Source of the DNA: an uncultured Parabacteroides sp. | GTDB lineage: Bacteria > Bacteroidota > Bacteroidia > Bacteroidales > Tannerellaceae | Assembly: GCA_934718155.1 (NCBI GenBank) | Contig: CAKUZF010000007.1 | Coordinates: forward strand, 18,082 to 82,081 | DNA: 64,000 bases | Direction of reading: 5' to 3' | Shown here: in pieces, positions 13,859-23,013 of the stretch | Position numbering within the stretch: the stretch's first letter is position 1 | Layout of the letters: every line of letters starts with the position of its first letter | Translations under genes and position numbers: made by a program | The notes under the pieces: model-generated | Seen by the model: only the letters and a program-made list of their open reading frames with translations | Databases searched by the model: none | Told to the model about the DNA's origin: nothing

Positions 13859-16330
13859 ATGAGATTATCAGAGCTTCGCACAGGCGAGAAAGGCGTTATA
13901 GTGAAAGTGATGGGACGTGGGGCGTTCCGCAAACGTATTATCGAGATGGGGTTCATCCGCGGTAAGGAGGTGACGGTGGTGCAGAACGCGCCGCTGAAGG
14001 ACCCGATTCACTACCGGGTGATGGGCTACGACGTGTCGCTCCGACGCTCCGACGCGGCGTTGATCGAGGTGGTCAGCGCGGCGGAGTTCGAAGAGGAACA
14101 GCGCGGCAAGGGCAATGAGCGCCCGGCCGACTCCTACCTGCTCCCCTCTGACGAGGAGCTGCAGGCGATGGCCCTGCACAAAGGCAAGACCATCAACGTG
14201 GCCCTGGTGGGCAACCCCAACTGCGGCAAGACCTCGCTCTTCAATTTCGCCTCGGGTGCGCACGAACACGTGGGCAACTACAGCGGCGTGACGGTCGATG
14301 CCAAGGAGGGCACCTTCCAGCAGGACGGCTACACCTTCAAGATTGTCGATCTGCCGGGCACCTACTCCCTCTCAGCTTACACGCCCGAGGAGCTCTACGT
14401 GCGCAAGCACCTCAACGAGGAGCAGCCCGACGTGGTGATCAACGTGGTCGATGCCTCTAACCTGGAGCGCAACCTCTACCTCACCTCGCAGCTGATCGAC
14501 ATGGACGAGCGCATGGTGATCGCCCTCAACATGTACGACGAACTGGAGCGACAAGGCAACAAGTTCGACTACGAATCGTTGGCGCGCATGATTGGCACCC
14601 CCATCATACCAACCGTCAGCAAGAACGGACAGGGCATCGAGGCGCTGTTTCGCCGCGTGATACAGGTGTATGAGGAGCAAGACCCCGTGATCCGCCACGT
14701 GCACATCAACTACGGCGAAAGCCTGGAACAGGGCATCAGGACGCTAAAGCGGCTATTAAGCCAACGAGGCGAGGTGCCCGTGAGCCTCTCGCGCCGATTC
14801 CTCTCCATCAAGTTGCTGGAGCGCGACCGCGAGATCGAGGAGGTGGTAAGAGCCCTACCCGACGGCGAGCAGATCCTGAAAGAGCGCGACCACGTGGCGC
14901 AGCAGATAGAAGACTTGCTGAAGGAGGACTGCGAGACGGCCCTGACCGATGCCCGCTACGGCTTCATCTCAGGCGCCCTGCGGGAAACTTTCGAGCAGAA
15001 CAAGATCAAGGAGGCGACCAGTACGCAGATCATCGACCTCTTCGTGACGCACAAGGTGCTGGGATTCCCAATCTTCCTGCTCTTCATGTGGATCATGTTC
15101 GAGGCCACCTTCCGGCTGGGCAACTACCCGATGGAGTGGATCGAATCGCTCGTGGAATGGGTGGGCAGCTTCGTCAGACAACACATGGCCGAGGGGGCAC
15201 TGAAAGACCTGCTGGTGGATGGCATCATCGGAGGCGTGGGCGGCGTGATCGTCTTCCTTCCCAATATATTGATACTCTACTTTTTCATTTCTTTCATGGA
15301 AGACTCGGGCTACATGGCCCGGGCCGCCTTCATCATGGATAAGATCATGCACAAGATGGGGCTGCACGGCAAATCGTTCATTCCCTTGGTAATGGGCTTC
15401 GGCTGCAACGTGCCAGCCGTGATGGCCACCCGCACCATCGAGAGCCGCAATAGCCGCATGATCACGATGCTGATCACGCCGTTGATGAGCTGCAGCGCAC
15501 GCCTGCCGCTCTACGTGTTGCTGACGGGAGCCTTCTTCCCCAAGAACGGCGGCGCGGTGATGCTCCTGCTCTACGCGACAGGCATCTGCATGGCGGTGGT
15601 GATGGCGCGCCTGTTCCGCCGCTTCCTGTTCAACGGCGAAGACGTTCCCTTCGTGATGGAGCTTCCGCCCTACCGCATGCCGACTGGCAAATCGATCCTG
15701 CTCCACATGTGGGAGAAGGCGAAGCAATACCTGCGCAAGATGGGCGGCATCATCCTGGTAGGTTCCATCCTGATCTGGTTCTTGGGCTACTTCCCCCGCG
15801 AAACGGCCAACACGGCTCGCTTCGAGCAACAGACGGCGGCCCTGCAAAGCCTGCCCGACTCACCCTCAAAAAGCGAGAAGCTGGCGCAAATCGCCCAGCA
15901 GCAGCACATCGACCACCAGCAACACTCCTACATCGGACAGATCGGACAGGCTATTGAGCCCATCGTGAAGCCCCTGGGATTCAACTGGAAAATCAGCGTC
16001 AGCCTACTGAGCGGCATGGCGGCCAAGGAAATCGTAGTCAGCACGCTGAGCGTGCTCTACACGGGCGACGAGACCGACGAACAGACCCTGAGCGAGCGCC
16101 TGCAGGCCGACACCGATGCCGAGGGGCATTTGCTATTCTCACCACTCGTGGCCCTCAGCTTGATGATCTTCGTGCTGCTCTACTTTCCCTGTGTGGCGAC
16201 AGTCAGCGCCATTGTCAACGAATCAGGCTCTTGGCGTTGGGGCCTGTTTGTGGTGGTTTATACCTGTAGCTTGGCGTGGGTCTGCTCCTTCATCGTCTAT
16301 CAAACGGGGCGCCTCTTCGTCGGGCTATAA
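13859..16330 (+). CDS. feoB: Ferrous iron transporter, fused FeoA-FeoB
   Basis: Inner-membrane Fe(II) uptake system. Residues 1-73 form a FeoA (SH3-like) domain, fused to FeoB. The G domain has GNPNCGKT (118-125), DLPGTYS and NMYD (G4, in place of NxxD with Lys), then a helical guanine-dissociation region. The membrane part has two Gate motifs: GFGCNVPAVMATRTIESRNSRM (given in parts GFGCNVPAV and TRTIESR) and the later SGMAAKEIVVSTLSVLY. 823 residues fits FeoA plus FeoB; such fusions are common in Bacteroidetes. It is a single gene with its own -7 box, convergent with the MATE gene 23 bases away. Confidence 0.95.
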   Translation: MRLSELRTGEKGVIVKVMGRGAFRKRIIEMGFIRGKEVTVVQNAPLKDPIHYRVMGYDVSLRRSDAALIEVVSAAEFEEEQRGKGNERPADSYLLPSDEELQAMALHKGKTINVALVGNPNCGKTSLFNFASGAHEHVGNYSGVTVDAKEGTFQQDGYTFKIVDLPGTYSLSAYTPEELYVRKHLNEEQPDVVINVVDASNLERNLYLTSQLIDMDERMVIALNMYDELERQGNKFDYESLARMIGTPIIPTVSKNGQGIEALFRRVIQVYEEQDPVIRHVHINYGESLEQGIRTLKRLLSQRGEVPVSLSRRFLSIKLLERDREIEEVVRALPDGEQILKERDHVAQQIEDLLKEDCETALTDARYGFISGALRETFEQNKIKEATSTQIIDLFVTHKVLGFPIFLLFMWIMFEATFRLGNYPMEWIESLVEWVGSFVRQHMAEGALKDLLVDGIIGGVGGVIVFLPNILILYFFISFMEDSGYMARAAFIMDKIMHKMGLHGKSFIPLVMGFGCNVPAVMATRTIESRNSRMITMLITPLMSCSARLPLYVLLTGAFFPKNGGAVMLLLYATGICMAVVMARLFRRFLFNGEDVPFVMELPPYRMPTGKSILLHMWEKAKQYLRKMGGIILVGSILIWFLGYFPRETANTARFEQQTAALQSLPDSPSKSEKLAQIAQQQHIDHQQHSYIGQIGQAIEPIVKPLGFNWKISVSLLSGMAAKEIVVSTLSVLYTGDETDEQTLSERLQADTDAEGHLLFSPLVALSLMIFVLLYFPCVATVSAIVNESGSWRWGLFVVVYTCSLAWVCSFIVYQTGRLFVGL

Positions 16331-16353
16331 GCAACAGAGGGAGGGGCGTTTGG

Positions 16354-17715
16354 CTATCGCTCCCCCTTCACCCTACGCACCGCCGACTTCTTACGCCAAT
16401 AGCCTAAACGGTAATAAACGTAGATAATGGCCAGGCCGATGCAAAGGCTGCAACCGATGGCCCACCAGATACCGCTCCTGCCCCATATCGAACTGAAGGC
16501 ATAGGCCAAGGGAATGCGGATGAGCCAGAGGCAGGTGATGCTGACGAGCATCGGAAAGAGCGTATCGCCGGCACCTCGCAAAGCACCGTTGAAGATATTC
16601 AGGCCTCCGTGCACAACAAAGAAGCCCGCCATGATCAAGAGGTATTCCCATCCGATGCGGATCACCTCCGCATCGTCGGTGAAGAGGCGCATTAAGTTGT
16701 CGCCCAAGAAATAGATCAAGGCGAAGGTAGAGAGGCTAAACACGACATTGAGCAGCAAGGCGAAACGCACGCCTTGGCGCACACGCTCCAAACGGCCCGC
16801 TCCAATATTCTGCCCCACAAAGGCAGCCAAGGCGCTCGACAGGGTCAAGACGGCCTGAATGATGACGGTATCGATCTTTCCAGCCGCTCCATAGGCGGTC
16901 AGTGTGTCGGTTCCGAAACTATTCACGATCCCGAGCAGAGCCATCAGACCCAACGAGATAGCGCATTGCTGCACACTCGTAGGCAGGCCAATGCGCAGTC
17001 CCTCCTTGAAAAGCGACCAATCGAACACCAAATCCTTCTTCCGTATGGAGAACAGCGGATGCGTGTTGTTGACATAGGCCAACGCTACGCACATGCCGAT
17101 GCCCTGAGCTATCAGCGTGGCTCGCGCAGCCCCCTCGATGCCCCACTTGAAGACCACGATAAACAGCAGGTCGAGCGCAATGTTGAGCGCAGTAGTCAAG
17201 CCTATAAACCACATCGGGCGCAGCGATTCTCCCACCCCTCGCAGGATGGAGATAATACTATTGAAGCAGACAAACAAGAAGGTGCCACCAATATAAATGC
17301 GAAAATAGGCCACAGCCTCGGGAATGACCTCTTCGGGCGTGTGCGTCAGCTCGAAAAGCGGACGGGCCCAGATCATGCCTGCCACCGAGATCATCAACCC
17401 AGCCCCCAGCATAAAGATAAAGAAGGAGGAGAAGGCTCGTTGCACACGAACATAATCTTTCGCACCGAAGAACTGCGAGATAACAACCGAGATGCCGCTG
17501 CCGACACCTATCACCCAGGAGATGACGAAATAATACTGGAAAAAAGAGGCCGAGACCGCTGCCAGAGCCTCCTTGCCCAAGCATTGGCCAACAATCACGC
17601 TATCGGTCACGTTGTAACACTGCTGCAACAAATTGCCTATCAAAAGCGGGAAAGCGAAGCGCAGAATCACCTTCCACACCTTCCCTTGCGTCAAATCCGT
17701 TCGATGTTGTCTCAT
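16354..17715 (-). CDS. MATE family efflux transporter
   Basis: 453-residue, 12-helix inner-membrane antiporter of the MATE family, exporting cationic drugs or metabolites against Na+ or H+. The N-terminus (LRFAFPLLIGNLLQQCYNVTDSVIVGQCLG) and the repeated half (ISLGLMALLGIVNSFGTDTLTAYG) show the two homologous 6-helix bundles. GAKDYVRVQRAFSS and GAGRLERVRQGVRFALL mark the loops after the third helix of each half. It follows yihY by 28 bases, probably in the same transcript. The substrate cannot be predicted. Confidence 0.92.
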   Translation of the reverse strand: MRQHRTDLTQGKVWKVILRFAFPLLIGNLLQQCYNVTDSVIVGQCLGKEALAAVSASFFQYYFVISWVIGVGSGISVVISQFFGAKDYVRVQRAFSSFFIFMLGAGLMISVAGMIWARPLFELTHTPEEVIPEAVAYFRIYIGGTFLFVCFNSIISILRGVGESLRPMWFIGLTTALNIALDLLFIVVFKWGIEGAARATLIAQGIGMCVALAYVNNTHPLFSIRKKDLVFDWSLFKEGLRIGLPTSVQQCAISLGLMALLGIVNSFGTDTLTAYGAAGKIDTVIIQAVLTLSSALAAFVGQNIGAGRLERVRQGVRFALLLNVVFSLSTFALIYFLGDNLMRLFTDDAEVIRIGWEYLLIMAGFFVVHGGLNIFNGALRGAGDTLFPMLVSITCLWLIRIPLAYAFSSIWGRSGIWWAIGCSLCIGLAIIYVYYRLGYWRKKSAVRRVKGER

Positions 17716-17743
17716 AGTCCTTCCTTGTAGCGCCTCCTATTCC

Positions 17744-19114
17744 TTATAGATCCTTCAAAAGCACATGTTCGCCCGCTCGCCGCATCTCTTCGCGGGTTTT
17801 CAGCAACGCTCGCCATTCGGGGCTGAACAGGCGGTCGGTGTCGATCTTGAAATCTTCTGAGCCCTCACGATCCAACCGATCGAAAAGGTAGCTGACCGTT
17901 ATTTGATGGATATCTAAAGCTGGCTGATAATGGATGACACGCTCGTCAGATCCATAGCCCACCTCGTTGATGATGCCTAAATGCTTCAACTGAAACAGGA
18001 TTTGCGAGGTCAGACGGATGGGAATGCGGTAGGTCGACGAAAGCTCGTCGGCCGTGTAGGGCGGCTCTCCCGCCGCAAAACGTTTGATGATGAGCGAGGC
18101 GATCAGAAGCGTCAGAAAGTCTTTATAGCGTCGGCTGATATGCTGGCTATCGCGCTCAAAACTGAACTTGCGTACATTCTGGCTTGCGAAGGCGATCTCT
18201 GCCCCAAAAAGACATATTAGCCACGAGAGCTGCAACCAAAGCAACAACAGAGGCAAGGCAGCAAAGCTACCATAAATAGCGTTATACTTACTCACCCAGA
18301 TCTGTCCGCTGATGTAGATATTTTGGAACAACTGGAAGGCACAGCCTGCGATCAGGCCTGCGATCAGGCCGTTGAGGAAACGCACCTTCGTGTTCGGCAG
18401 AAACAAATAGATGCCCATAAACACCAATGAGGTGATGACAAACGGAATGACCTTTAGCACTGCCTCCATCACGGGCGTAAAGAAGAGGTATTGGCCCAAG
18501 AACGAACTTTGCAACGTATTCATAAAGATAGAGATACCGCTAGATGCGGTCATCAAGACCGGCACAATGATGAACAGAGCCAAGTAGTCAGACAACTTGC
18601 GGTGCCAAGGCCTCGATTTAGGAATCTGCCAAATCTCGTTGAAAGTATCCTCGATCATCGAAATCAGATTGACTACAGTGTAGAGCAAGAAGATCAAACC
18701 GACACCCAAGATCACACCACCTTGCGCCTGCACTAAGTAGCGCTCGACAAACTCAAAGGCCTTCTCCAACTCCAGCTGATGGCCGGGGAAATAGTCCATC
18801 AGTTCGCCACTGACGATGCCTTGCAGACCGAATCCTTTAGCGATGCCCAGCAACACGGCAAGCATTGGCACAATAGAAAGCAGAGTACTATAGGTCAAGG
18901 CCGATGCCCTGGTTTGCAAATTCTCTTGCTTGAAGCCCCTTACGGCCAGGATCAATGTCTTGATGATATGGATATAGATTTCCTTTAAGCCACTCACCTC
19001 GTTCTCTGTGATGCGCCAAATATCATACGTGATAAAGTGAATCACGCGCGTCAGCAACAGCTGCATCTGCTCACTGAACGAAGCCTTCCTTTGTGGATGA
19101 TCGTATGTCGGCAT
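17744..19114 (-). CDS. yihY: YihY/virulence factor BrkB family membrane protein
   Basis: About 456 residues: an N-terminal domain with six or so membrane helices (TYSTLLSIVPMLAVLLGIA, then GVILGVGLIFLLYTVVNLIS and others) and a C-terminal cytosolic extension of about 150 residues with a winged-helix look (PYTADELSSTYRIPIRLTSQ). The family was once mis-annotated as RNase BN; its role is not settled. The frame is open to 19249, but that overlaps the 3' end of rnpB. The MPTYDHPQRK Met at 19114 lies just after rnpB and is chosen. Transcription may come from the rnpB promoter by read-through. Confidence 0.88.
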   Translation of the reverse strand: MPTYDHPQRKASFSEQMQLLLTRVIHFITYDIWRITENEVSGLKEIYIHIIKTLILAVRGFKQENLQTRASALTYSTLLSIVPMLAVLLGIAKGFGLQGIVSGELMDYFPGHQLELEKAFEFVERYLVQAQGGVILGVGLIFLLYTVVNLISMIEDTFNEIWQIPKSRPWHRKLSDYLALFIIVPVLMTASSGISIFMNTLQSSFLGQYLFFTPVMEAVLKVIPFVITSLVFMGIYLFLPNTKVRFLNGLIAGLIAGCAFQLFQNIYISGQIWVSKYNAIYGSFAALPLLLLWLQLSWLICLFGAEIAFASQNVRKFSFERDSQHISRRYKDFLTLLIASLIIKRFAAGEPPYTADELSSTYRIPIRLTSQILFQLKHLGIINEVGYGSDERVIHYQPALDIHQITVSYLFDRLDREGSEDFKIDTDRLFSPEWRALLKTREEMRRAGEHVLLKDL

Positions 19115-19159
19115 ATCATAGTGCGAGTTCCTATTGGAACTTGTGTTAAGTACTTCATA

Positions 19160-19536
19160 AAAAAGCAGTCTGCCTATAAGCCGGGTCCTGTGTCCGTCCG
19201 ACAAGCGGACAGGTGTCTGCCATTTATCTTGTCTTGCCGTCGCCGACAAGCTTTAGCGGTCTACCCCTCGGCATCGGACGAGCCATCCTACTAAACCGAT
19301 ATACATGACCTTACAACCCATAAGGCGTACAGCGTCTCTTATCACTAAGAAAGACCGGTGAGCTCTTACCTCGCCTTTTCACCCTTACCTCTCCCTCGAA
19401 AGAGAGGGGCGGTTATTTTCTGTTACGCTACTCTGCCCTTGCGGACTGCTTCCCGTTAGGAAGTATGGTGCTCTATGTTGCCCGGACTTTCCTCACGCCC
19501 TTTAACGGCGAGCGACAGACCGGCAGGCTGCTACAG
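19160..19536 (-). ncRNA. rnpB: RNase P RNA (bacterial class A)
   Basis: Catalytic RNA that matures tRNA 5' ends. On the minus strand the 5' part contains GAGGAAAGTCCGGGCAACAT (conserved region I). The 3' part has ACAGGACCCGGCTTATAG, complementary to the tRNA CCA contact region. GCAGCCTGCC (from 19531) pairs with GGCAGACTGC (to 19165) as helix P1. A TACCTTTG -7 box ends five bases upstream of the inferred 5' end, and a T6 run follows P1. Ends are approximate to a few bases. yihY starts about 45 bases downstream. Confidence 0.95.
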
Positions 19537-19540
19537 CGGA

Positions 19541-19548
19541 CAAAGGTA
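19541..19548 (-). promoter_or_regulatory. -7 box of rnpB promoter
   Basis: Minus-strand TACCTTTG, a full TANNTTTG match, immediately upstream of the inferred RNase P RNA 5' end. The 224 bases from here to htrA (19549-19772) show no gene; a weaker TTCCTTTG at 19717-19724 may serve htrA. Confidence 0.6.
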
Positions 19549-19772
19549 AGAATTTATTCCGAAAACACACAAACGATGGCGGTTTTATTGCCCGAGAATT
19601 GTTAAAGGGTACTTTGCGATGCAGAGTACTCGTTAAGCACGGTTAAGCGAAAGAAGAGGGTCGTTAAAAGTGATAAAAAAAGAGGGCAAAGTGGTTCAAC
19701 TTGTCGTTTTTTGCACTTCCTTTGCCGTCAAGAAATTGTTAAATTTAAAAGTTGAATTAAACTTAAAGGTAT

Positions 19773-21278
19773 ATGAAGACGATTTGGAAAAACATGCTTG
19801 GAGCCGTTGCAATAGCAGCGATCAGCTCAGGAGTAGCCATTGGCGCAAGTACTTATTATATAAGTCACAACCAGGCGGATTTCACGCTGGCCACAGGTGT
19901 GGAGAACACATTCAAGCAACCCTATAAGCTGACAAACTACAACGCAGTCGCAGCCGAAAACACCGATTTCACGGCCGCAGCCGAAAAGGCGATCCATGGC
20001 GTGGTACACATCAAAGCCACCCAGAACGCCCAGAGTAACGGAGGCGACCAGCAATTTGTCGATCCGTTTGAGTATTTCTTCGGATTCGGAGGCCGCCAGC
20101 AACGCACTCCCCAGCCTCGTGTGGGTGCGGGTTCGGGTGTGATCATCTCAACCGATGGCTACATCATCACCAACAACCACGTGATCGACGGTGCCGACGA
20201 ATTAGAAGTAACACTGAACGACAACCGCAAGTTTGACGCAAAAGTGATCGGTGCCGACCCAACGACCGATATTGCCCTCTTGAAGATCGAAGCCGACGAC
20301 CTGCCCACGATTCCTTTTGGCAACTCAGAACAACTAAAGGTGGGCGAATGGGTGCTGGCCGTTGGTAACCCATTCAACCTGACCTCGACGGTGACCGCAG
20401 GCATTGTCAGTGCTAAGAGCCGTGGCAACATTGGTGCCGGTGGCGACCGCAGTAAGATCGAGTCGTTCATCCAGACGGACGCAGCCGTGAATCCGGGCAA
20501 CAGTGGTGGAGCCTTGGTGAACACACGCGGCGAACTGGTGGGCATAAACACGGCGATCTACTCGGAGACTGGCAACTACGCAGGTTACTCCTTTGCCGTT
20601 CCGATCAGCATCGCCGGCAAGGTAGCCAATGACCTGAAGCAATACGGCACCGTGCAACGTGCCGTGCTTGGCGTCATGATCCAAGATCCGCAGTATGTCA
20701 GCAAGGAGGAGAAAGCCAACCTCAAGGCATTGGAAGGGGCCTATGTGGGCGGTTTCGCAGAGAGAAGCACCGCTAAGGAAGCAGGCGTTGAGAAAGGCGA
20801 CGTGATTACAGCCGTAAACGGTGTGAAGGTGAAATCTTCGAGCGCTTTGCAAGAGCAGATCAGCAAGTATCGTCCGGGCGACAAGGTGGAACTGAGCATC
20901 AATCGCAATGGATCCGACAAGAAATACACCGTTGAGCTGCGCAACGCACAAGGCAGCACGAAGGTGATGAAGAGCGGCGATGGTACCGAGGTGATGGGCG
21001 GCGCATTCAAGGCGTTAAATGCCGACCAGAAGCGCAAGCTGGGCGTTAGCTACGGCATTGAGGTGACCGGCGTAACAAACGGCAAGTTGCAAAGCGCAGG
21101 CATCAAGAAGGGATTCATCATCATGATCGTAAACAATCAGAAAGTCTCTTCACCCGAAGACCTGGAGAAGATCGTAGATAACATTTTGCAAGGTCGCACC
21201 GAGGATCAAGGCCTTTTCATAAAAGGATTCTATCCGAACGGACGCACGAAATACTACGCAATCGATCTCTCTGAATAA
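19773..21278 (+). CDS. DegP/HtrA-type periplasmic serine protease (Do family)
   Basis: Envelope protease/chaperone that degrades misfolded exported proteins. 501 residues: an N-terminal membrane segment or signal (LGAVAIAAISSGVAIGAS), a trypsin-like domain with triad His136 (TNNHVIDG), Asp166 (TDIALLKI) and Ser244 (NPGNSGGALV), and two PDZ domains (about 300-380 and 400-495). The acidic/Asn-rich LA loop (GGDQQFVDPFEYFFGFGG) is of DegP/DegQ type. It is a single gene ending in a terminator and lies upstream of rpoD. I leave out a symbol because degP, degQ and htrA cannot be separated here. Confidence 0.94.
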   Translation: MKTIWKNMLGAVAIAAISSGVAIGASTYYISHNQADFTLATGVENTFKQPYKLTNYNAVAAENTDFTAAAEKAIHGVVHIKATQNAQSNGGDQQFVDPFEYFFGFGGRQQRTPQPRVGAGSGVIISTDGYIITNNHVIDGADELEVTLNDNRKFDAKVIGADPTTDIALLKIEADDLPTIPFGNSEQLKVGEWVLAVGNPFNLTSTVTAGIVSAKSRGNIGAGGDRSKIESFIQTDAAVNPGNSGGALVNTRGELVGINTAIYSETGNYAGYSFAVPISIAGKVANDLKQYGTVQRAVLGVMIQDPQYVSKEEKANLKALEGAYVGGFAERSTAKEAGVEKGDVITAVNGVKVKSSSALQEQISKYRPGDKVELSINRNGSDKKYTVELRNAQGSTKVMKSGDGTEVMGGAFKALNADQKRKLGVSYGIEVTGVTNGKLQSAGIKKGFIIMIVNNQKVSSPEDLEKIVDNILQGRTEDQGLFIKGFYPNGRTKYYAIDLSE

Positions 21279-21327
21279 ACTAATAAGACAGATCGCAGAA
21301 TATAAATAATGTTAAATCAAGAAAGTA

Positions 21328-21362
21328 GACTGGATGCTTATGACCATCCAGTCCGCTTTTTT
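21328..21362 (+). terminator. Terminator between htrA and rpoD
   Basis: GACTGGATG (21328-21336) pairs with CATCCAGTC (21345-21353), followed by CGCTTTTTTAAT. It separates the protease unit from the rpoD promoter. Confidence 0.85.
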
Positions 21363-21375
21363 AATAAAAAAATGC

Positions 21376-21383
21376 TACCTTTG
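21376..21383 (+). promoter_or_regulatory. -7 box of rpoD promoter
   Basis: TACCTTTG, a full match, 41 bases before the rpoD ATG. Confidence 0.55.
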
Positions 21384-21424
21384 TCTCCCAAATTCGCAAC
21401 GAATTGAATGAACGTTAGTAGAGC

Positions 21425-22285
21425 ATGAGACAACTAAAAATCACAAAGTCCATCACCAACCGCGAAAGCGCTTCGCTGGATAAGTATCTTCAGGAAATTG
21501 GTCGTGAGGATCTGATCACAGTCGAAGAGGAAGTGGAGTTGGCACAAGCTATTCGAAGAGGAGACCGTAAGGCGTTGGAGAAATTGACGCGTGCGAACCT
21601 CCGTTTTGTCGTATCTGTGGCTAAGCAATATCAAAATCAAGGCTTAAGCCTTCCCGACTTGATCAACGAGGGAAACTTAGGCTTGATTAAGGCTGCTGAG
21701 AAATTCGACGAGACAAGAGGTTTCAAGTTCATCTCATACGCCGTATGGTGGATTCGTCAGTCTATCCTGCAAGCTCTGGCAGAACAGTCGCGTATCGTTC
21801 GTTTGCCGTTGAACCAAGTGGGTTCGCTGAATAAAATCAGCAAAGCCTTCTCGAAGTTCGAGCAAGAGAATGAGCGCAAGCCGTCACCCGAGGAGCTGGC
21901 AGACGAGTTGGAAATTCCAGTAGATAAAATCTCTGACACCTTGAAAGTGTCGGGACGACATATCTCAGTGGATGCTCCGTTCGTAGAGGGCGAGGACAAC
22001 AGCCTGCTGGATGTGCTTGTCAACGACGACGCTCCCATCGCAGACCGCTCGTTGATGAATGAGTCTTTGTCGAAAGAAATTGACAGAGCGCTTGCTACAT
22101 TAACCGAAAGAGAAAGTGCGATTATCAAAATGTTTTTCGGTATTGGCTGTCAGGAGATGACACTGGAAGAGATTGGCGACAAATTCGGGCTAACCCGAGA
22201 GCGTGTCCGCCAGATCAAGGAAAAAGCAATCAGAAGATTAAGACAAGGAACGCGTAGCAAGCTCTTGAAATCGTACTTAGGGTAA
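21425..22285 (+). CDS. rpoD: Primary sigma factor RpoD (Bacteroidetes short form)
   Basis: Housekeeping sigma-70 factor directing RNA polymerase to the TANNTTTG promoters seen throughout this window. 286 residues, without region 1.1. Region 1.2 is DKYLQEIGREDLITVEEEVE. Region 2 includes LRFVVSVAKQYQNQG, LPDLINEGNLGLIKAAEKFD and FISYAVWWIRQSI. Region 3 follows RIVRLPLNQ. Region 4.2 is MTLEEIGDKFGLTRERVRQI. The short length and sequence match the Bacteroidetes primary sigma. It is a single gene with its own promoter and a bidirectional terminator. Confidence 0.96.
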   Translation: MRQLKITKSITNRESASLDKYLQEIGREDLITVEEEVELAQAIRRGDRKALEKLTRANLRFVVSVAKQYQNQGLSLPDLINEGNLGLIKAAEKFDETRGFKFISYAVWWIRQSILQALAEQSRIVRLPLNQVGSLNKISKAFSKFEQENERKPSPEELADELEIPVDKISDTLKVSGRHISVDAPFVEGEDNSLLDVLVNDDAPIADRSLMNESLSKEIDRALATLTERESAIIKMFFGIGCQEMTLEEIGDKFGLTRERVRQIKEKAIRRLRQGTRSKLLKSYLG

Positions 22286-22290
22286 CGTAC

Positions 22291-22326
22291 AAAAAAAGGC
22301 CAGTTGAAACCAACTGGTCTTTTTTT
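22291..22326. terminator. Bidirectional terminator between rpoD and ribE
   Basis: AGGCCAGTTG (22297-22306) pairs with CAACTGGTCT (22311-22320) over a 4-base loop, with A7 on the left and T-run on the right. It serves both convergent genes. Confidence 0.88.
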
Positions 22327-22341
22327 GTCTCTCTTCCTCGC

Positions 22342-22944
22342 TTAGCTCTGAGCCATCATTCGACTGATATACTTGCCTACGATATCGAACTCCAGATTCA
22401 CTACTGTGCCCTTCTCGATCTGGCAGAAATTAGTATGATCGTGGGTATAGGGGATGATTGCCACTTGAAAACCATTCTCACGAGAATTGCACACCGTCAA
22501 GCTAACTCCATTTACGCAAACCGAACCCTTCTCGACCGTCACATAACCCTGGCGAGCCATCTCCTTATTGACGGGATACTCAAACGTGTAATACCAACTG
22601 CCGTCGACCTCGCGCACCTCCGTGCACAAAGCGGTCTGATCGACATGACCCTGCACAATATGGCCATCCAAGCGACCATTCATCAACATGCTACGCTCCA
22701 AGTTTACCTTGTCGCCCACCTTCAATTGCCCCAGGTTAGAACGCTCCAAGGTCTCCTGCACAGCGGTCACCGTATAGGTATCTGCCGTCTTGCTCACCAC
22801 CGTGAGGCAAACGCCATTATGCGCCACACTTTGATCGATTTTCAACTCATTCACGAATGAGCAACGCATCGTCAGATGCAAATTGCTTTTATCCTGTTGC
22901 AAAGCAACCACCTCAGCGGCCTCTTCGACGATTCCTGAAAACAT
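22342..22944 (-). CDS. ribE: Riboflavin synthase (alpha subunit)
   Basis: Last step of riboflavin synthesis: dismutation of two 6,7-dimethyl-8-ribityllumazine molecules. 200 residues built of two homologous lumazine-binding barrels: MFSGIVEEAAEVV to about 95, then GHIVQGHVDQTALCTEV onward. NGVCLTVVS and the repeat NGVSLTVCN are the matching substrate segments. It has its own -7 box 42 bases upstream, so it is separate from the efflux operon. No FMN riboswitch fits in the short leader. Confidence 0.95.
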   Translation of the reverse strand: MFSGIVEEAAEVVALQQDKSNLHLTMRCSFVNELKIDQSVAHNGVCLTVVSKTADTYTVTAVQETLERSNLGQLKVGDKVNLERSMLMNGRLDGHIVQGHVDQTALCTEVREVDGSWYYTFEYPVNKEMARQGYVTVEKGSVCVNGVSLTVCNSRENGFQVAIIPYTHDHTNFCQIEKGTVVNLEFDIVGKYISRMMAQS

Positions 22945-22986
22945 ATATTCTCTGTTTAGTTATTATTACTTGAACTTTTCCTTGGG

Positions 22987-22994
22987 CAAAGATA
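22987..22994 (-). promoter_or_regulatory. -7 box of ribE promoter
   Basis: Minus-strand TATCTTTG, a full match, 42 bases before the ribE start, in the gap after the RND permease gene. Confidence 0.55.
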
Positions 22995-23013
22995 CACATT
23001 TTTCGCCTCACTC

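Noticed and set aside
16331..16370. Possible terminator between feoB and the MATE gene
   Set aside because: The G-rich/C-rich arms pair imperfectly, there is no T-run, and the hairpin would lie partly inside the MATE coding sequence.
22945..22986. FMN riboswitch upstream of riboflavin synthase
   Set aside because: The leader from the -7 box is only about 40 bases, far too short for the RFN element, and none of its conserved blocks is seen.
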